DNA from: Paraburkholderia sp. Tr-20389
Lineage (GTDB): Bacteria > Pseudomonadota > Gammaproteobacteria > Burkholderiales > Burkholderiaceae
Length of the DNA: 64,000 nucleotides
NCBI RefSeq assembly: GCF_017104565.1
Contig: NZ_JAAGPD010000027.1
Coordinates: 79,788 to 143,787, forward strand
Direction: 5' to 3'
The position numbers were made by a program, and so were the translations under genes. Every line of letters begins with the position of its first letter. The stretch's first letter is position 1. Shown here piece by piece: positions 38,680 to 49,148 of this stretch. The notes beneath the pieces were generated by a model. That model saw only the letters and a list, made by a program, of their open reading frames with translations, did no database searches and had not been told where the DNA came from.

Positions 38680-39930
38680 ATGGAAACCAGCCTCGACAAA
38701 GGCGCCCTGGCTGGCGCCGCTGCTTCAGCTTCCGCTCCGGCTGCTGCCAAGCCGCAAGCGAAGACCGTTTATTCGATTCTTGGCGCGATCAGCTTTTCGC
38801 ATCTGATGAACGACATGATCCAGTCGTTGATCCTTGCGATCTATCCGATGCTGAAGGCCAATTTTTCGCTGTCGTTCGGACAGATCGGCCTGATCACGCT
38901 GACGTACCAGATCACGGCATCGCTGCTGCAGCCGCTCGTCGGCATTTACACCGACAAGCATCCGAAGCCATATTCGCTGCCCGTCGGCATGGGCTTCACG
39001 TTGTCGGGTTTGCTGCTGATGTCGGTTGCGCCGAGTTTCGGCGTGTTGCTGATCGCGGCGGCGCTGGTCGGCTGCGGGTCGTCGGTATTTCACCCGGAGT
39101 CGTCGCGTGTCGCGCGCATGGCGTCGGGCGGCAAGCATGGGCTTGCGCAGTCGCTGTTCCAGGTGGGCGGCAACGCCGGATCGTCGCTTGGACCGCTGCT
39201 TGCCGCGCTGATCGTGATTCCGCATGGGCAACGCAGCATCGCGTGGTTCTCGGCGGCGGCGCTGGTCGGCATTCTCGTGCTGACGCACATCAGCCGCTGG
39301 TACAAGCACCATCCGGCGACGAAGAAGGCGCGCACGGCTCAGCCTGCGCACGCGACGCTGTCGCGCGGCAAGGTGGCATTCGCGATGAGTATTCTGGTGC
39401 TGCTGGTGTTCTCGAAGTACTTCTATCTGACGAGCATCAACAGCTACTTCACGTTCTATCTGATCGACAAGTTCCATCTGCCCGTGCAGGCTGCGCAGGT
39501 GCATCTGTTCGTGTTCCTTGCGGCGGTGGCGGCGGGCACGGTGATCGGCGGGCCGGTGGGCGACCGGATCGGCCGCAAGTACGTGATCTGGGTATCGATT
39601 TTGGGCGTCGCGCCTTTTACGCTGCTGTTGCCGTACGCGAACCTGTTCTGGACCGGCGTGCTGACGGTGATCATCGGGATCGTGCTGGCTTCTGCCTTTT
39701 CGGCGATTCTCGTGTATGCGCAGGAACTGATTCCTGGGAAGGTCGGGATGGTGGCCGGTCTGTTCTTCGGCTTTGCCTTCGGGCTTGGAGGTATCGGCGC
39801 TGCAGTGCTCGGGCAGCTGGCTGATGCCACCAGCATTCCTTATGTCTATAAGGTCTGCTCGTTCTTGCCGTTGCTCGGGGTTTTGACTGTTTTTCTGCCT
39901 GATATTGAAGGGAAGCGCGTTAAGGCTTGA
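38680..39930 (+). CDS. MFS transporter, Fsr (fosmidomycin resistance)-like
   Basis: A 416-residue, 12-segment major facilitator. The N-terminus after an Ala/Ser-rich tail reads SILGAISFSHLMNDMIQSLI, the signature of the Fsr subfamily, followed by GCGSSVFHPESSRVARMASG and GGNAGSSLGPLLAALI. The middle loop (about 205-225) is basic and the C-terminal half has GPVGDRIGRKYVIWVSI. Fsr exports fosmidomycin in E. coli; the natural substrate is unknown. It stands alone and is followed at once by repeat copy B. Confidence 0.9.
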   Translation: METSLDKGALAGAAASASAPAAAKPQAKTVYSILGAISFSHLMNDMIQSLILAIYPMLKANFSLSFGQIGLITLTYQITASLLQPLVGIYTDKHPKPYSLPVGMGFTLSGLLLMSVAPSFGVLLIAAALVGCGSSVFHPESSRVARMASGGKHGLAQSLFQVGGNAGSSLGPLLAALIVIPHGQRSIAWFSAAALVGILVLTHISRWYKHHPATKKARTAQPAHATLSRGKVAFAMSILVLLVFSKYFYLTSINSYFTFYLIDKFHLPVQAAQVHLFVFLAAVAAGTVIGGPVGDRIGRKYVIWVSILGVAPFTLLLPYANLFWTGVLTVIIGIVLASAFSAILVYAQELIPGKVGMVAGLFFGFAFGLGGIGAAVLGQLADATSIPYVYKVCSFLPLLGVLTVFLPDIEGKRVKA

Positions 39931-40045
39931 TGTGTTTGTCTGCGACGCAGTCGCCGGTTTGGTTTTTTTTGCTGGCGGGCGCCTTTTGTTCGCTGGCATC
40001 CGCGGTTTCCGGCGCTGGCATCCGCGTTTTGCTTCTGGTTTGCTG

Positions 40046-40629
40046 GCGTTGCCCCTGTGCGGGGCGGCACTTACTTTCTTTGCCGCCGCAAAGAAAGTAA
40101 GCAAAGAAAGCGGGCTCACACCGCCAGCCCGTGTTGTTGCCTGCGGGTCCCCAACGGGTCCCGCACTCCATACGGCAACACGTTGTTTTGCGCCCGTTGC
40201 CAACGCCTCGAACCGGCGCATCACCCACTCCAGTCACCCGCAGGCAGCCAGCGGCAGCGACCCGTCCGCGCCGCCCAGGTGGCAAACTATGTGTAGGTTG
40301 TTGCACCGTACGCGTTCGCGCTCGTACGACACCGATCCCGCTTTTCAGTCCGGAGTGGTGCATTTGCGTCGAGACGGCCTACACACCGTTTGCCACCTGG
40401 GCGGCCGTGGACGTCTGGTAACGCGGTCCGCGTCGCGGGAGTGTGGAGTGGGTGATGCGTGCCTTAGCACGTTGGCAACGCGCGAAAGCAAGCGCGTTGC
40501 CGCCTGAAGCGTAAGAACTGTTGGGGGCCCGCAGGCAACAACAAGCACTGACGGGGTTAGCCCGCTTTCTTTGCTTACTTTCTTTGCGGCGGCAAAGAAA
40601 GTAAGTGCCGCCCCGCACAGGGGCAACGC
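40046..40629 (+). repeat. Long palindromic intergenic repeat, copy B (with both outer flanks)
   Basis: A 584-bp core in the same orientation as copy A. The terminal inverted repeats match exactly for 71 bp, then diverge for about 17 bp and match again through the TGCGGG...CCCCAAC block. The inner inverted blocks and the central asymmetric loop are conserved. This copy has outer marks on both sides, GTCTGCGACGCAG at 39938-39950 and its inverted counterpart GTCGCAGAC at 40706-40714, so the full unit is about 785 bp (39935-40720). CGCTGGCATCCGCG occurs twice on the left, once inverted on the right. It lies between two genes on the same strand (MFS, prpE), so it is not confined to convergent gaps. 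Confidence 0.9.
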
Positions 40630-40837
40630 CTGAAGTACGAAGGCAAAACGCGGATGCCAGCGAACAATAGGCGCTCGCCAGCAAAAAAACCAGAATGGCG
40701 ACTACGTCGCAGACAAAAAAGACGGTCATGGTGAACCCGCGTTGCCCACCCCACAGGCGGTGCTCTATCCTGTCCATCCGCGTCAGCGAAAAAAGAACAA
40801 CAGCAAAAAAACCGGACCAGTAAAAGGACATCCCCCG

Positions 40838-42751
40838 ATGACCCCCTACCGCGAGTTCCACCGCCGCTCGATCGAATCCCCAGAAGACTTCTGGCGCGAA
40901 CAGGCCAACCGGATCCACTGGGAAACCAGATTCGACACAGTCCTCGACCGCTCGAATCCGCCGTTTGCGCGCTGGTTCGTCGGCGGCAGGACGAACCTCT
41001 GCCACAACGCCGTCGACCGCCATCTCGCGGAACGCGCACAGCAGAACGCACTCATCTACGTGTCGACGGAAACCGGCATCGAGCGGCGTTACACCTACGC
41101 CGAACTCCACGCGGAAGTGAACCGGATGGCAGCCGTGATGCGCTCGCTCGGCGTCAAGCGCAGCGACCGCGTGCTGATCTATCTCCCGATGATCCCCGAA
41201 GCCGTCTTCGCGATGCTCGCGTGCGCGCGTCTCGGCGCGATCCACTCGGTCGTGTTCGGCGGCTTTGCCGCGCCCAATCTCGCCGCACGTATCGACGACG
41301 CGAAGCCCATGCTGATCGTGACGGCCGACGCAGGCGCGCGCGCCGGCAAGGTGATCGACTACACGCCGCTCGTCGACGAAGCAATGTCGCGCGCGACGCA
41401 CAAGACGCCGCACGTGCTGCTGATCGACCGTCAGTTGACGCCCGAGCGTCTGAACGCGCCATATCTCGTCGCATACGAACCGCTGCGCGAGCAGTTCTTC
41501 GACGCGCACGTGCAATGCGAATGGCTCGAATCGACGGAACCTTCGTACGTGCTCTACACGTCGGGCACGACGGGCAAGCCGAAAGGCGTGCAGCGCGACG
41601 TCGGCGGCTATGCCGTGGCGCTCGCAGCATCGATGGAATACATCTTCCAGGGCAAACCGGGCGACACGATGTTCACCGCCTCCGACGTCGGCTGGGTCGT
41701 CGGTCACAGCTACATCGTCTACGCGCCGCTGATCGCCGGTCTCACGACGGTCATGTACGAAGGCACGCCCATCCGTCCCGACGGCGGTATCTGGTGGCGG
41801 CTCGTCGAACAATACAAGATCAATCTGATGTTTACCGCGCCGACAGCGATCCGCGTACTGAAGAAGCAGGACCCCGCACTGCTCAAACAGGCCGATCTGT
41901 CGAGCCTGCGCACGCTGTTTCTCGCAGGCGAACCGCTCGACGAACCGACGGCATCATGGATCGCCGACTCGCTCGGCAAGCCCGTCGTCGACAACTTCTG
42001 GCAGACGGAAACCGGCTGGCCGATTCTCGCGATCCAGCGCGGCGTCGAAGCGCTGCCGCAAAAGCTCGGCTCGCCCGGTGTGCCCTGCTACGGCTACGAC
42101 CTGACGCTGCGCAACGAGCACACGGGCGAGCCGTGCCCACCCGGCGAAAAAGGCGTGATCACGCTCGGCTATCCGTTGCCGCCCGGTTGCATGTCGACCG
42201 TCTGGGGCGACGATCAGCGCTTCGTGAAGACGTATTGGGAAAGCGTGCCGAACCAGCAGGTCTATTCGACGTTCGACTGGGGCATTCAGGATGAGGACGG
42301 TTACGTGACGATCCTCGGCCGCACCGACGACGTGATCAACGTCGCGGGCCATCGCCTCGGCACGCGCGAAATCGAGGAAGCGCTGTCAGGTCACAAGGCA
42401 GTGGCCGAAGTGGCCGTGGTCGGTGTGACGGATCAAGTGAAAGGTCAGGCGGCGATTGCGTTCGTCGTCGTGCGCGATGCCGCTGCGTACGATTCCGACG
42501 ACGCGCGCGCGAAGCTGTCCGCCGAACTGTGCGCGACCGTCGACCGTCAACTCGGCGCAATCGCGCGGCCCGCGCATGTGGTGCTGGTGTCGATGCTGCC
42601 GAAGACGCGCTCCGGCAAGCTGTTGCGCCGCGCGATCGCGGCGCTCGCAGAAGGACGCGACCCGGGCGATCTGCCGACTATCGAAGATCCGTCGGCGTTA
42701 CAGCAGATTCGTGAGGCCGTGGCGTCGTCCGTCGGCGTACGCGGCGGCTGA
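40838..42751 (+). CDS. prpE: Propionate--CoA ligase
   Basis: Acyl-CoA synthetase of the acetyl/propionyl-CoA class, 637 residues; activates propionate via an acyl-adenylate. The N-terminus (YREFHRRSIESPEDFWREQA) and the P-loop-like YTSGTTGKPKGVQRDVGGYA are the PrpE pattern. The C-terminal domain ends with the acetylatable lysine motif PKTRSGKLLRRAI. The start at 40838 is preferred to an in-frame ATG 96 nt upstream. That longer N-terminus would extend into the outer flank of repeat copy B. The rest of a prp operon (prpB, prpC, acnD) is not adjacent. Confidence 0.93.
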   Translation: MTPYREFHRRSIESPEDFWREQANRIHWETRFDTVLDRSNPPFARWFVGGRTNLCHNAVDRHLAERAQQNALIYVSTETGIERRYTYAELHAEVNRMAAVMRSLGVKRSDRVLIYLPMIPEAVFAMLACARLGAIHSVVFGGFAAPNLAARIDDAKPMLIVTADAGARAGKVIDYTPLVDEAMSRATHKTPHVLLIDRQLTPERLNAPYLVAYEPLREQFFDAHVQCEWLESTEPSYVLYTSGTTGKPKGVQRDVGGYAVALAASMEYIFQGKPGDTMFTASDVGWVVGHSYIVYAPLIAGLTTVMYEGTPIRPDGGIWWRLVEQYKINLMFTAPTAIRVLKKQDPALLKQADLSSLRTLFLAGEPLDEPTASWIADSLGKPVVDNFWQTETGWPILAIQRGVEALPQKLGSPGVPCYGYDLTLRNEHTGEPCPPGEKGVITLGYPLPPGCMSTVWGDDQRFVKTYWESVPNQQVYSTFDWGIQDEDGYVTILGRTDDVINVAGHRLGTREIEEALSGHKAVAEVAVVGVTDQVKGQAAIAFVVVRDAAAYDSDDARAKLSAELCATVDRQLGAIARPAHVVLVSMLPKTRSGKLLRRAIAALAEGRDPGDLPTIEDPSALQQIREAVASSVGVRGG

Positions 42752-42777
42752 GCACCACAACCACGCTCAAGCGCAAC

Positions 42778-43578
42778 TCACCCGCGCACCGACAAAAAAC
42801 GCTTGAGAATCCCGCTCGAATAGGTGCCCGCGATCTCGGTCAAAAACGTGACGAACGATGCGGGCGCATGCGCGTCCGCCGTGTCCGAAATGGTCCGCAC
42901 GATCGCGCACGGCACGTTGTACTCGTAGCAGACCTGCGCGATCGCCGCGCCTTCCATCTCGACGGCGAGCGCGTCCGGCAACGCGGCGCGCAGCAGATCG
43001 ACCGCTGTCGCGCTCGCGACGAACTGGTCGCCGCTCAGGATCAGCCCGCGATGCACGACAGGACGCGCCTCCGTCAGAAAACGCTGCGACAGCGCATCGC
43101 CTTCTTCTTCGATGAACCGCTCGCAGGCGGCCGTCAACGCGGCCGTCAACGGCGCGTCGGCGGCGAAGCGCGACATGCCGAGCAGCGGCACTTCGAAACG
43201 CGGAAACAGCGGCGACGCATCCATGTCGTGCTGCATCAGCGTTTCGGCGACGACGACATCGCCGATCCGCACAGCCGGCCCAACGCCGCCCGCGACGCCC
43301 GTGAACACCACGGCTTCGATATCGAATTCATGGATCAGCGCGCTCACCGTCGCGGCCGCCGCGACCTTGCCGACGCGCGCCAGCGTCACCACACAGGGCG
43401 CGCCGTGCACCGTGCCGATGTGATAGTCGCGCTTGCCGTGCGTGATGGTTTCGACGGCGCCTTCTGCGCGCATCGCGATGAGCAGATCGCCGAGTTCCTG
43501 CTGCAGTGCCGCCATCACGCCGAGCGGACGGCGCGGAATCGTCGCTTCCGAAGTTGCTTCGGACGGCAGTGCGCTCAT
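42778..43578 (-). CDS. 5'-methylthioadenosine/S-adenosylhomocysteine nucleosidase family protein
   Basis: A 266-residue nucleoside phosphorylase/hydrolase of the MTA/SAH nucleosidase family. Typical pieces are LGVMAALQQELGDLL at the start, FTGVAGGVGPAVRIGDVVVA, the ribose-contact MEGAAIAQVCYEYNVPC and the catalytic Asp in RTISDTADAHAP. It frees adenine from methylthioadenosine, SAH or related nucleosides. Its ATG overlaps the uvrD stop by ATGA, so the two genes are coupled. The N-terminal 20 residues are unusually Ser/Thr/Ala-rich. Confidence 0.9.
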   Translation of the reverse strand: MSALPSEATSEATIPRRPLGVMAALQQELGDLLIAMRAEGAVETITHGKRDYHIGTVHGAPCVVTLARVGKVAAAATVSALIHEFDIEAVVFTGVAGGVGPAVRIGDVVVAETLMQHDMDASPLFPRFEVPLLGMSRFAADAPLTAALTAACERFIEEEGDALSQRFLTEARPVVHRGLILSGDQFVASATAVDLLRAALPDALAVEMEGAAIAQVCYEYNVPCAIVRTISDTADAHAPASFVTFLTEIAGTYSSGILKRFLSVRG

Positions 43579-45947
43579 TCGACCGCCTGCAGTTTGGCGA
43601 CGGCCAGCGCGAGCCACTTCTCGCCGTGCCGCTTGAACTTGACCTGCGCCTTCGCATCCGCACCGCCGCCTTCGAGCGCGGTAATCGTGCCTTCGCCGAA
43701 CTTCGTATGGAACACCTGCTGGCCGACGCGGAAGCCCGTGTCCGCCGCGCGCTGCTCGTTGGCGAACGCGGGCAGCGGCGCGCCCGTCGTCGCGTAGCTC
43801 GCGCTGCCCTGATAGCCCTGCTGCTGACGATCCGGGCGCGAGAACCAGTCGCGGCCCCAGCCGGCGTTGTCCGAACGGCCGCCCCAGCGCGCGCCCGCCT
43901 CGACCTTCGGCGTGAGCCACTTGAGCGTCTCTTGCGGCAGTTCGTCGAAGAAGCGCGAGCGGATGTTGTAGCGCGTCTGGCCGTGCAGCATCCGGCTCTG
44001 CGCGAACGACAGATACAGCCGCTCTTTCGCACGCGTAATCGCGACGTACATCAGACGACGCTCTTCTTCGAGCCCGTCCGATTCCATCGCGCTATTTTCG
44101 TGCGGGAACAACCCTTCTTCGAGACCCGTGATGAACACCGCCGTGAATTCGAGGCCCTTCGCCGCGTGCACCGTCATCAGCTGCACGGCTTCCTGGCCTG
44201 CCTGCGCCTGGTTGTCGCCCGCTTCGAGCGAAGCGTGCGACAGAAAACCGGCGAGCGGCGTCATCGTATCGGGGTTCTGCGCAGGGTCCGCAGGATTCGC
44301 GGCGTCGAGCACGTCGATACCGGGATCGTCGGTCGAGACCACGAGTTCGGGGGCGGACGTCGCGCCGGGGCGCAGCGGAATCGAACGCGCGGGCGTGTCG
44401 AGGCCGTAGCCTTCTTCGCTGACAAAGGCGGTCGCGGCGTTGACGAGTTCCTGCAAGTTCTCCAGCCGCTCCTGCCCTTCGCGTTCGTTCTGATAGAACT
44501 CGGACAGGCCGCTTGCGCGCACCACGCATTCGACCGTTTCGGGCAGACTCATCTGCGCCGTTTCCGCGCGCATCTTCGCGATCAGGTTCGCGAACGTGCC
44601 GAGGCTCGTACCCGCCTTGCCCGTCACGTACGGTATCGCCGCCGCCATCGAGCAGTTGTAGAGACGTGCCGCGTCGGCAAGCTGTTCGATCGAACGCGCG
44701 CCGATGCCGCGCGTCGGGAAATTGACGACGCGTGCGAACGCGGTGTCGTCGTTCGGGTTGTCGATCAGACGCAGATACGCGAGCGCATGCTTCACTTCCT
44801 GACGTTCGAAGAAGCGCAGGCCGCCATACACGCGATACGGAATGCCCACGTTCACGAGCGTGTGTTCGATGGTCCGCGACTGCGCATTGCTCCGGTACAG
44901 CACGGCGATCTCGCTGCGCGACAGGCCCGTGTTGATCAACGCGCGAATCTCTTCGACGATCCAGCCCGCTTCCTGCGAATCCGTCGCGGCTTCATAGACG
45001 CGCACCGGCTCGCCATGACCGGCATCCGTGCGCAGGTTCTTGCCGAGACGCCGCGAGTTGTTCGCGATCAAATGATTCGCCGCATCGAGAATATGCCCGT
45101 GCGAGCGGTAGTTCTGCTCGAGCTTGATCAGGTTGCGAACCTTGAACTCGCTCTCGAAGTCGCGCATGTTGCCGACGTTCGCGCCGCGGAATGCATAGAT
45201 GGACTGGTCGTCGTCGCCCACCGCGAAGATCGCGTTGTGCTCGCCCGCCAGCATCTTGAGCCACGCATATTGCAGCTTGTTGGTGTCCTGGAACTCGTCG
45301 ACCAGAATGTGCCGGAAGCGCGCCTGATAGTGCGCGCGCAGCGGCGGGTTGTACGACAGCAGTTCGTAGCAGCGCAGCAACAGCTCGGGGAAGTCGACCA
45401 CGCCTTCGCGCTGGCATTGCTGGTCGTAGGCTTCGTACAGTTCGACGAACTTGCGGTTGAAGTTGTCGGACGCGTCGACGTCCTTCGGACGCAGCCCCTG
45501 CTCCTTCGCGTTGTTGATGAAGTACTGCAGGTTCTTCGGCGGGTATTTCTCGTCGTCGATATTCAGGCCCTTCATCAGGCGCTTGATCGCCGAGAGCTGA
45601 TCCGACGTGTCGAGAATCTGGAAAGTCTGCGGCAGGCCCGCGTCGTGGTAATGCGCGCGCAGCATCCGGTTGCACAGGCCGTGGAACGTGCCGATCCACA
45701 TGCCGCGCGTGTCGATCGGCAACAGCGCGGACAGGCGCGACATCATTTCGCGCGCGGCCTTGTTCGTGAAGGTGACGCCGAGAATGGTGGGCGGCGAAGC
45801 GAAACCTTGCTGGATCAGCCACGCGATCCGCGTGATCAGCACGCGCGTCTTGCCGCTGCCTGCGCCCGCCAGAATGAGCGCCGGTTCGTTCGGCAGCGTG
45901 ACGGCGGCGTGTTGTTCGGGGTTCAGGTTCGCGAGCAGTTCGGGCAT
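43575..45947 (-). CDS. uvrD: DNA helicase UvrD/Rep family (UvrD-like, helicase II)
   Basis: Superfamily 1A 3'-5' helicase of 790 residues acting in nucleotide excision and mismatch repair. The motifs in order are LAGAGSGKT (Walker A, about 27-35), VDEFQDTN (motif II), GDDDQSIYAFRGA (III), EQNYRS (IV), MTVHAAKGLEF (V) and YVAITRAKERLYLS (VI). The C-terminus has a Trp/Arg/Gly-rich linker and a Tudor-like end (FHTKFGEGTITALEGGG), as in UvrD/PcrA rather than Rep. It is coupled to the nucleosidase gene. Confidence 0.95.
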   Translation of the reverse strand: MPELLANLNPEQHAAVTLPNEPALILAGAGSGKTRVLITRIAWLIQQGFASPPTILGVTFTNKAAREMMSRLSALLPIDTRGMWIGTFHGLCNRMLRAHYHDAGLPQTFQILDTSDQLSAIKRLMKGLNIDDEKYPPKNLQYFINNAKEQGLRPKDVDASDNFNRKFVELYEAYDQQCQREGVVDFPELLLRCYELLSYNPPLRAHYQARFRHILVDEFQDTNKLQYAWLKMLAGEHNAIFAVGDDDQSIYAFRGANVGNMRDFESEFKVRNLIKLEQNYRSHGHILDAANHLIANNSRRLGKNLRTDAGHGEPVRVYEAATDSQEAGWIVEEIRALINTGLSRSEIAVLYRSNAQSRTIEHTLVNVGIPYRVYGGLRFFERQEVKHALAYLRLIDNPNDDTAFARVVNFPTRGIGARSIEQLADAARLYNCSMAAAIPYVTGKAGTSLGTFANLIAKMRAETAQMSLPETVECVVRASGLSEFYQNEREGQERLENLQELVNAATAFVSEEGYGLDTPARSIPLRPGATSAPELVVSTDDPGIDVLDAANPADPAQNPDTMTPLAGFLSHASLEAGDNQAQAGQEAVQLMTVHAAKGLEFTAVFITGLEEGLFPHENSAMESDGLEEERRLMYVAITRAKERLYLSFAQSRMLHGQTRYNIRSRFFDELPQETLKWLTPKVEAGARWGGRSDNAGWGRDWFSRPDRQQQGYQGSASYATTGAPLPAFANEQRAADTGFRVGQQVFHTKFGEGTITALEGGGADAKAQVKFKRHGEKWLALAVAKLQAVE

Positions 45948-45988
45948 GAGTGAGGAAGAGAAACGACGGTTGCGGCGGGTGGTCCGTC

Positions 45989-45994
45989 ATTATA
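45989..45994 (-). promoter_or_regulatory. Candidate -10 box of uvrD
   Basis: On the minus strand TATAAT lies about 42 nt upstream of the uvrD ATG. No strong -35 box is evident. Confidence 0.4.
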
Positions 45995-46152
45995 AGACCG
46001 TGAGGCATCGCCGCTTGCCGCGCGCTTTCCGCCCCCGGTTGCGTCCCGATCGCACGGCGCGTCGCGCCTGTCATGCGTGCTTCACGCGGGCTTCATGCCG
46101 ACATCTTGCGCACCTGCAAGGGCAGGCGCGGCCCGCCGCTCCCGCATCCCTT

Positions 46153-46158
46153 TATAAT
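46153..46158 (+). promoter_or_regulatory. Candidate -10 box of valS
   Basis: TATAAT stands in an A/T-rich spot 48 nt before the valS ATG. The expected -35 position is GC-rich and poor. Confidence 0.4.
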
Positions 46159-46205
46159 TCAAGGTTTCAGGCATCTTTCCACGCATTTTCCGGCAGATTT
46201 TGACG

Positions 46206-49079
46206 ATGACGACAAGCGACAACACGCTGGCCAAGAGTTTCGAGCCGCAGACGATCGAGGCCCAATGGGGCCCCGAATGGGAAAAACGCGGCTACGCCGC
46301 TCCGACGATGGAGCCGGGCCGCAAGAATTTCTCGATCCAGTTGCCGCCGCCCAACGTCACGGGCACGCTGCATATGGGCCATGCGTTCAACCAGACCATC
46401 ATGGACGGCCTGACGCGCTACCACCGCATGCTCGGCGAGAGCACGCTGTGGGTGCCGGGCACAGACCACGCGGGCATCGCGACGCAGATCGTCGTCGAGC
46501 GCCAGCTGGACGCGCAAGGCGTGTCGCGCCACGACCTCGGCCGCGAGAAGTTCGTCGAGCGCGTGTGGGAATGGAAGCAGCAGTCGGGCTCGACCATCAC
46601 CGGCCAGGTGCGGCGCCTGGGTGCGTCGATCGACTGGTCGCGCGAATACTTCACGATGGACGACAAGATGTCGGCCGCCGTGCGCGACGTGTTCGTGCGC
46701 CTCTATGAACAGGGGCTGATCTATCGCGGCAAGCGTCTCGTGAACTGGGACCCCGTGCTGCTCACGGCCGTGTCCGATCTCGAAGTGGTCAGCGAGGAAG
46801 AAAACGGCAGCCTGTGGCACATCCAGTATCCGCTCGCCGACGGATCGGGCCATCTGACCGTCGCCACGACGCGTCCGGAAACGATGCTAGGCGACGTCGC
46901 CGTGATGGTGCATCCGGAAGACGAGCGCTACGCGAAACTCATCGGCCAGAACGTGAAGCTGCCGCTGACGGACCGCGAAATCCCGATCATCGCCGACGAC
47001 TACGTGGACCGCGAATTCGGCACGGGCGTCGTGAAGGTCACGCCGGCGCACGACTTCAACGACTATCAGGTCGGCCAGCGCCACAAGCTGCCGCAGATCG
47101 AAATTCTCACGCTCGACGCGAAGATCAACGACAACGCGCCCGAAAAGTATCGCGGCATGGATCGCTTCGACGCGCGCAAGCTGGTCGTCGCGGATCTCGA
47201 AGCGATCGGGCTGCTCGAATCGGTGAAGCCGCACAAGCTGATGGTGCCGCGCGGCGACCGCACGGGCGTCGTGATCGAGCCGATGCTGACGGACCAATGG
47301 TTCGTCGCGATGAGCAAGCCGGCGCCCGAGGGCACGTTCAACCCGGGCAAGTCGATCGCCGAAACGGCGCTCGACGTGGTGCGCAACGGCCAGATCAAGT
47401 TCGTGCCGGAAAACTGGACGACCACGTACTACCAGTGGCTCGAAAACATCCAGGACTGGTGTATTTCGCGCCAGCTGTGGTGGGGCCATCAGATTCCCGC
47501 GTGGTACGGCGAAAGCGGCGAGATCTTCGTCGCGAAGACAGAAGAAGAAGCGCGCGCGAAGGCTGACGCGCAGGGCTACAAGGGCGCGCTCAAGCGCGAC
47601 GAAGACGTGCTCGACACGTGGTTCTCGTCGGCGCTGGTGCCGTTCTCGTCGCTCGGCTGGCCGAACGAAACGCCTGAACTGAGCGCGTTCCTGCCATCGT
47701 CGGTGCTCGTCACCGGCTTCGACATCATTTTCTTCTGGGTCGCGCGCATGGTCATGATGACCACGCACTTCACGGGCAAGGTGCCGTTCGACACCGTCTA
47801 CGTGCACGGCCTCGTGCGCGACGCGGAAGGCCAGAAGATGTCGAAGAGCAAGGGCAACACGCTCGATCCGATCGATATCGTCGACGGCATCGGCCTCGAC
47901 GCGCTCGTCGCGAAGCGCACCACGGGCCTGATGAATCCGAAGCAGGCTGCGACGATCGAAAAGAAAACGCGCAAGGAATTCCCCGACGGCATTCCCGCGT
48001 TCGGCACGGACGCGCTGCGTTTCACGATGGCGTCGATGGCCACGCTCGGCCGCAACGTCAACTTCGACCTTGCGCGCTGCGAAGGCTACCGCAACTTCTG
48101 CAACAAGCTGTGGAACGCGACGCGCTTCGTGCTGATGAACTGCGAAGGCCACGACTGCGGCTTCTCGAAGCCGGGCGCGTGCCAGCCGGGCGATTGCGGC
48201 CCGGGCGGCTACACGGACTTCTCGCAGGCCGACCGCTGGATCGTGTCGCTGCTTCAGCGCGTCGAAACCGAAATCGAAAAGGGCTTTGCCGACTATCGCT
48301 TCGACAATGTGGCGAACGCCCTATACAAGTTCGTATGGGACGAATACTGTGACTGGTATCTCGAACTGGCGAAGGTGCAGATCCAGACGGGCACGCCCGA
48401 GCAGCAGCGCGCGACGCGCCGCACGCTGCTGCGGGTGCTCGAAACGGTGCTGCGTCTCGCGCACCCGGTGATTCCTTTCATCACGGAAGCGTTGTGGCAG
48501 AAGGTGGCGCCGCTTGCGGCAAAGTACCCGGACGGCAAGGCGGATGGTGAAGCGTCGATCATGACGCAGCCCTACCCGATCGCCGAAGCGGGCAAGATCG
48601 ACGAATCGGCCGAACAATGGGCCGCCGATCTGAAAGCTGTGATCGACGCGTGCCGGAACCTGCGCGGCGAGATGAACCTGTCGCCGGCGACGAAGGTGCC
48701 GCTGCTGGTGACGGGCAACGCGGAGCGTCTGGCGTCGTTTGCACCTTACGCACAGGCGTTGGCGCGCCTGTCCGAGGTACAGATCATCGCGGACGAAGCG
48801 ACGCTGGATGCGCAGGCACATGGCGCACCGATTGCTATCGTAGGTACGGACAAGCTCGTGCTGAAAGTGGAAATCGATGTCGCCGCGGAACGCGAGCGGC
48901 TGTCAAAAGAAATTGCGAGATTGAACGCAGAAGTTTCGAAATGTAACGCCAAGCTCCAGAACGAGAGTTTTGTTGCAAAAGCACCGCCGGCGGTCGTTGA
49001 GCAGGAGCAAAAAAGACTGGCAGAATATCAGACCACGATTGGCAAGCTGACCGCACAACTGTCTCGCTTGCCGGCCTGA
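46206..49079 (+). CDS. valS: Valine--tRNA ligase
   Basis: Class I synthetase charging tRNA-Val, 957 residues. HIGH-type motif [17 protein letters not shown] (about 45-61), the CP1 editing domain in the middle, KMSKS motif [14 protein letters not shown] (about 540-553), an anticodon-binding domain, and a C-terminal coiled coil ([19 protein letters not shown] to the end). An in-frame TTG at 46200 would add two residues; ATG 46206 is preferred. It stands between uvrD (divergent) and galU (same strand, 69 bp downstream). Confidence 0.97.
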   Translation: MTTSDNTLAKSFEPQTIEAQWGPEWEKRGYAAPTMEPGRKNFSIQLPPPNVTGTLHMGHAFNQTIMDGLTRYHRMLGESTLWVPGTDHAGIATQIVVERQLDAQGVSRHDLGREKFVERVWEWKQQSGSTITGQVRRLGASIDWSREYFTMDDKMSAAVRDVFVRLYEQGLIYRGKRLVNWDPVLLTAVSDLEVVSEEENGSLWHIQYPLADGSGHLTVATTRPETMLGDVAVMVHPEDERYAKLIGQNVKLPLTDREIPIIADDYVDREFGTGVVKVTPAHDFNDYQVGQRHKLPQIEILTLDAKINDNAPEKYRGMDRFDARKLVVADLEAIGLLESVKPHKLMVPRGDRTGVVIEPMLTDQWFVAMSKPAPEGTFNPGKSIAETALDVVRNGQIKFVPENWTTTYYQWLENIQDWCISRQLWWGHQIPAWYGESGEIFVAKTEEEARAKADAQGYKGALKRDEDVLDTWFSSALVPFSSLGWPNETPELSAFLPSSVLVTGFDIIFFWVARMVMMTTHFTGKVPFDTVYVHGLVRDAEGQKMSKSKGNTLDPIDIVDGIGLDALVAKRTTGLMNPKQAATIEKKTRKEFPDGIPAFGTDALRFTMASMATLGRNVNFDLARCEGYRNFCNKLWNATRFVLMNCEGHDCGFSKPGACQPGDCGPGGYTDFSQADRWIVSLLQRVETEIEKGFADYRFDNVANALYKFVWDEYCDWYLELAKVQIQTGTPEQQRATRRTLLRVLETVLRLAHPVIPFITEALWQKVAPLAAKYPDGKADGEASIMTQPYPIAEAGKIDESAEQWAADLKAVIDACRNLRGEMNLSPATKVPLLVTGNAERLASFAPYAQALARLSEVQIIADEATLDAQAHGAPIAIVGTDKLVLKVEIDVAAERERLSKEIARLNAEVSKCNAKLQNESFVAKAPPAVVEQEQKRLAEYQTTIGKLTAQLSRLPA

Positions 49080-49148
49080 TTACGACCCATGTGCGTCGCG
49101 CCGTCCGGCGCCGGCGCGCATCCAAACCAGAGGACGCAGGGTACACAC

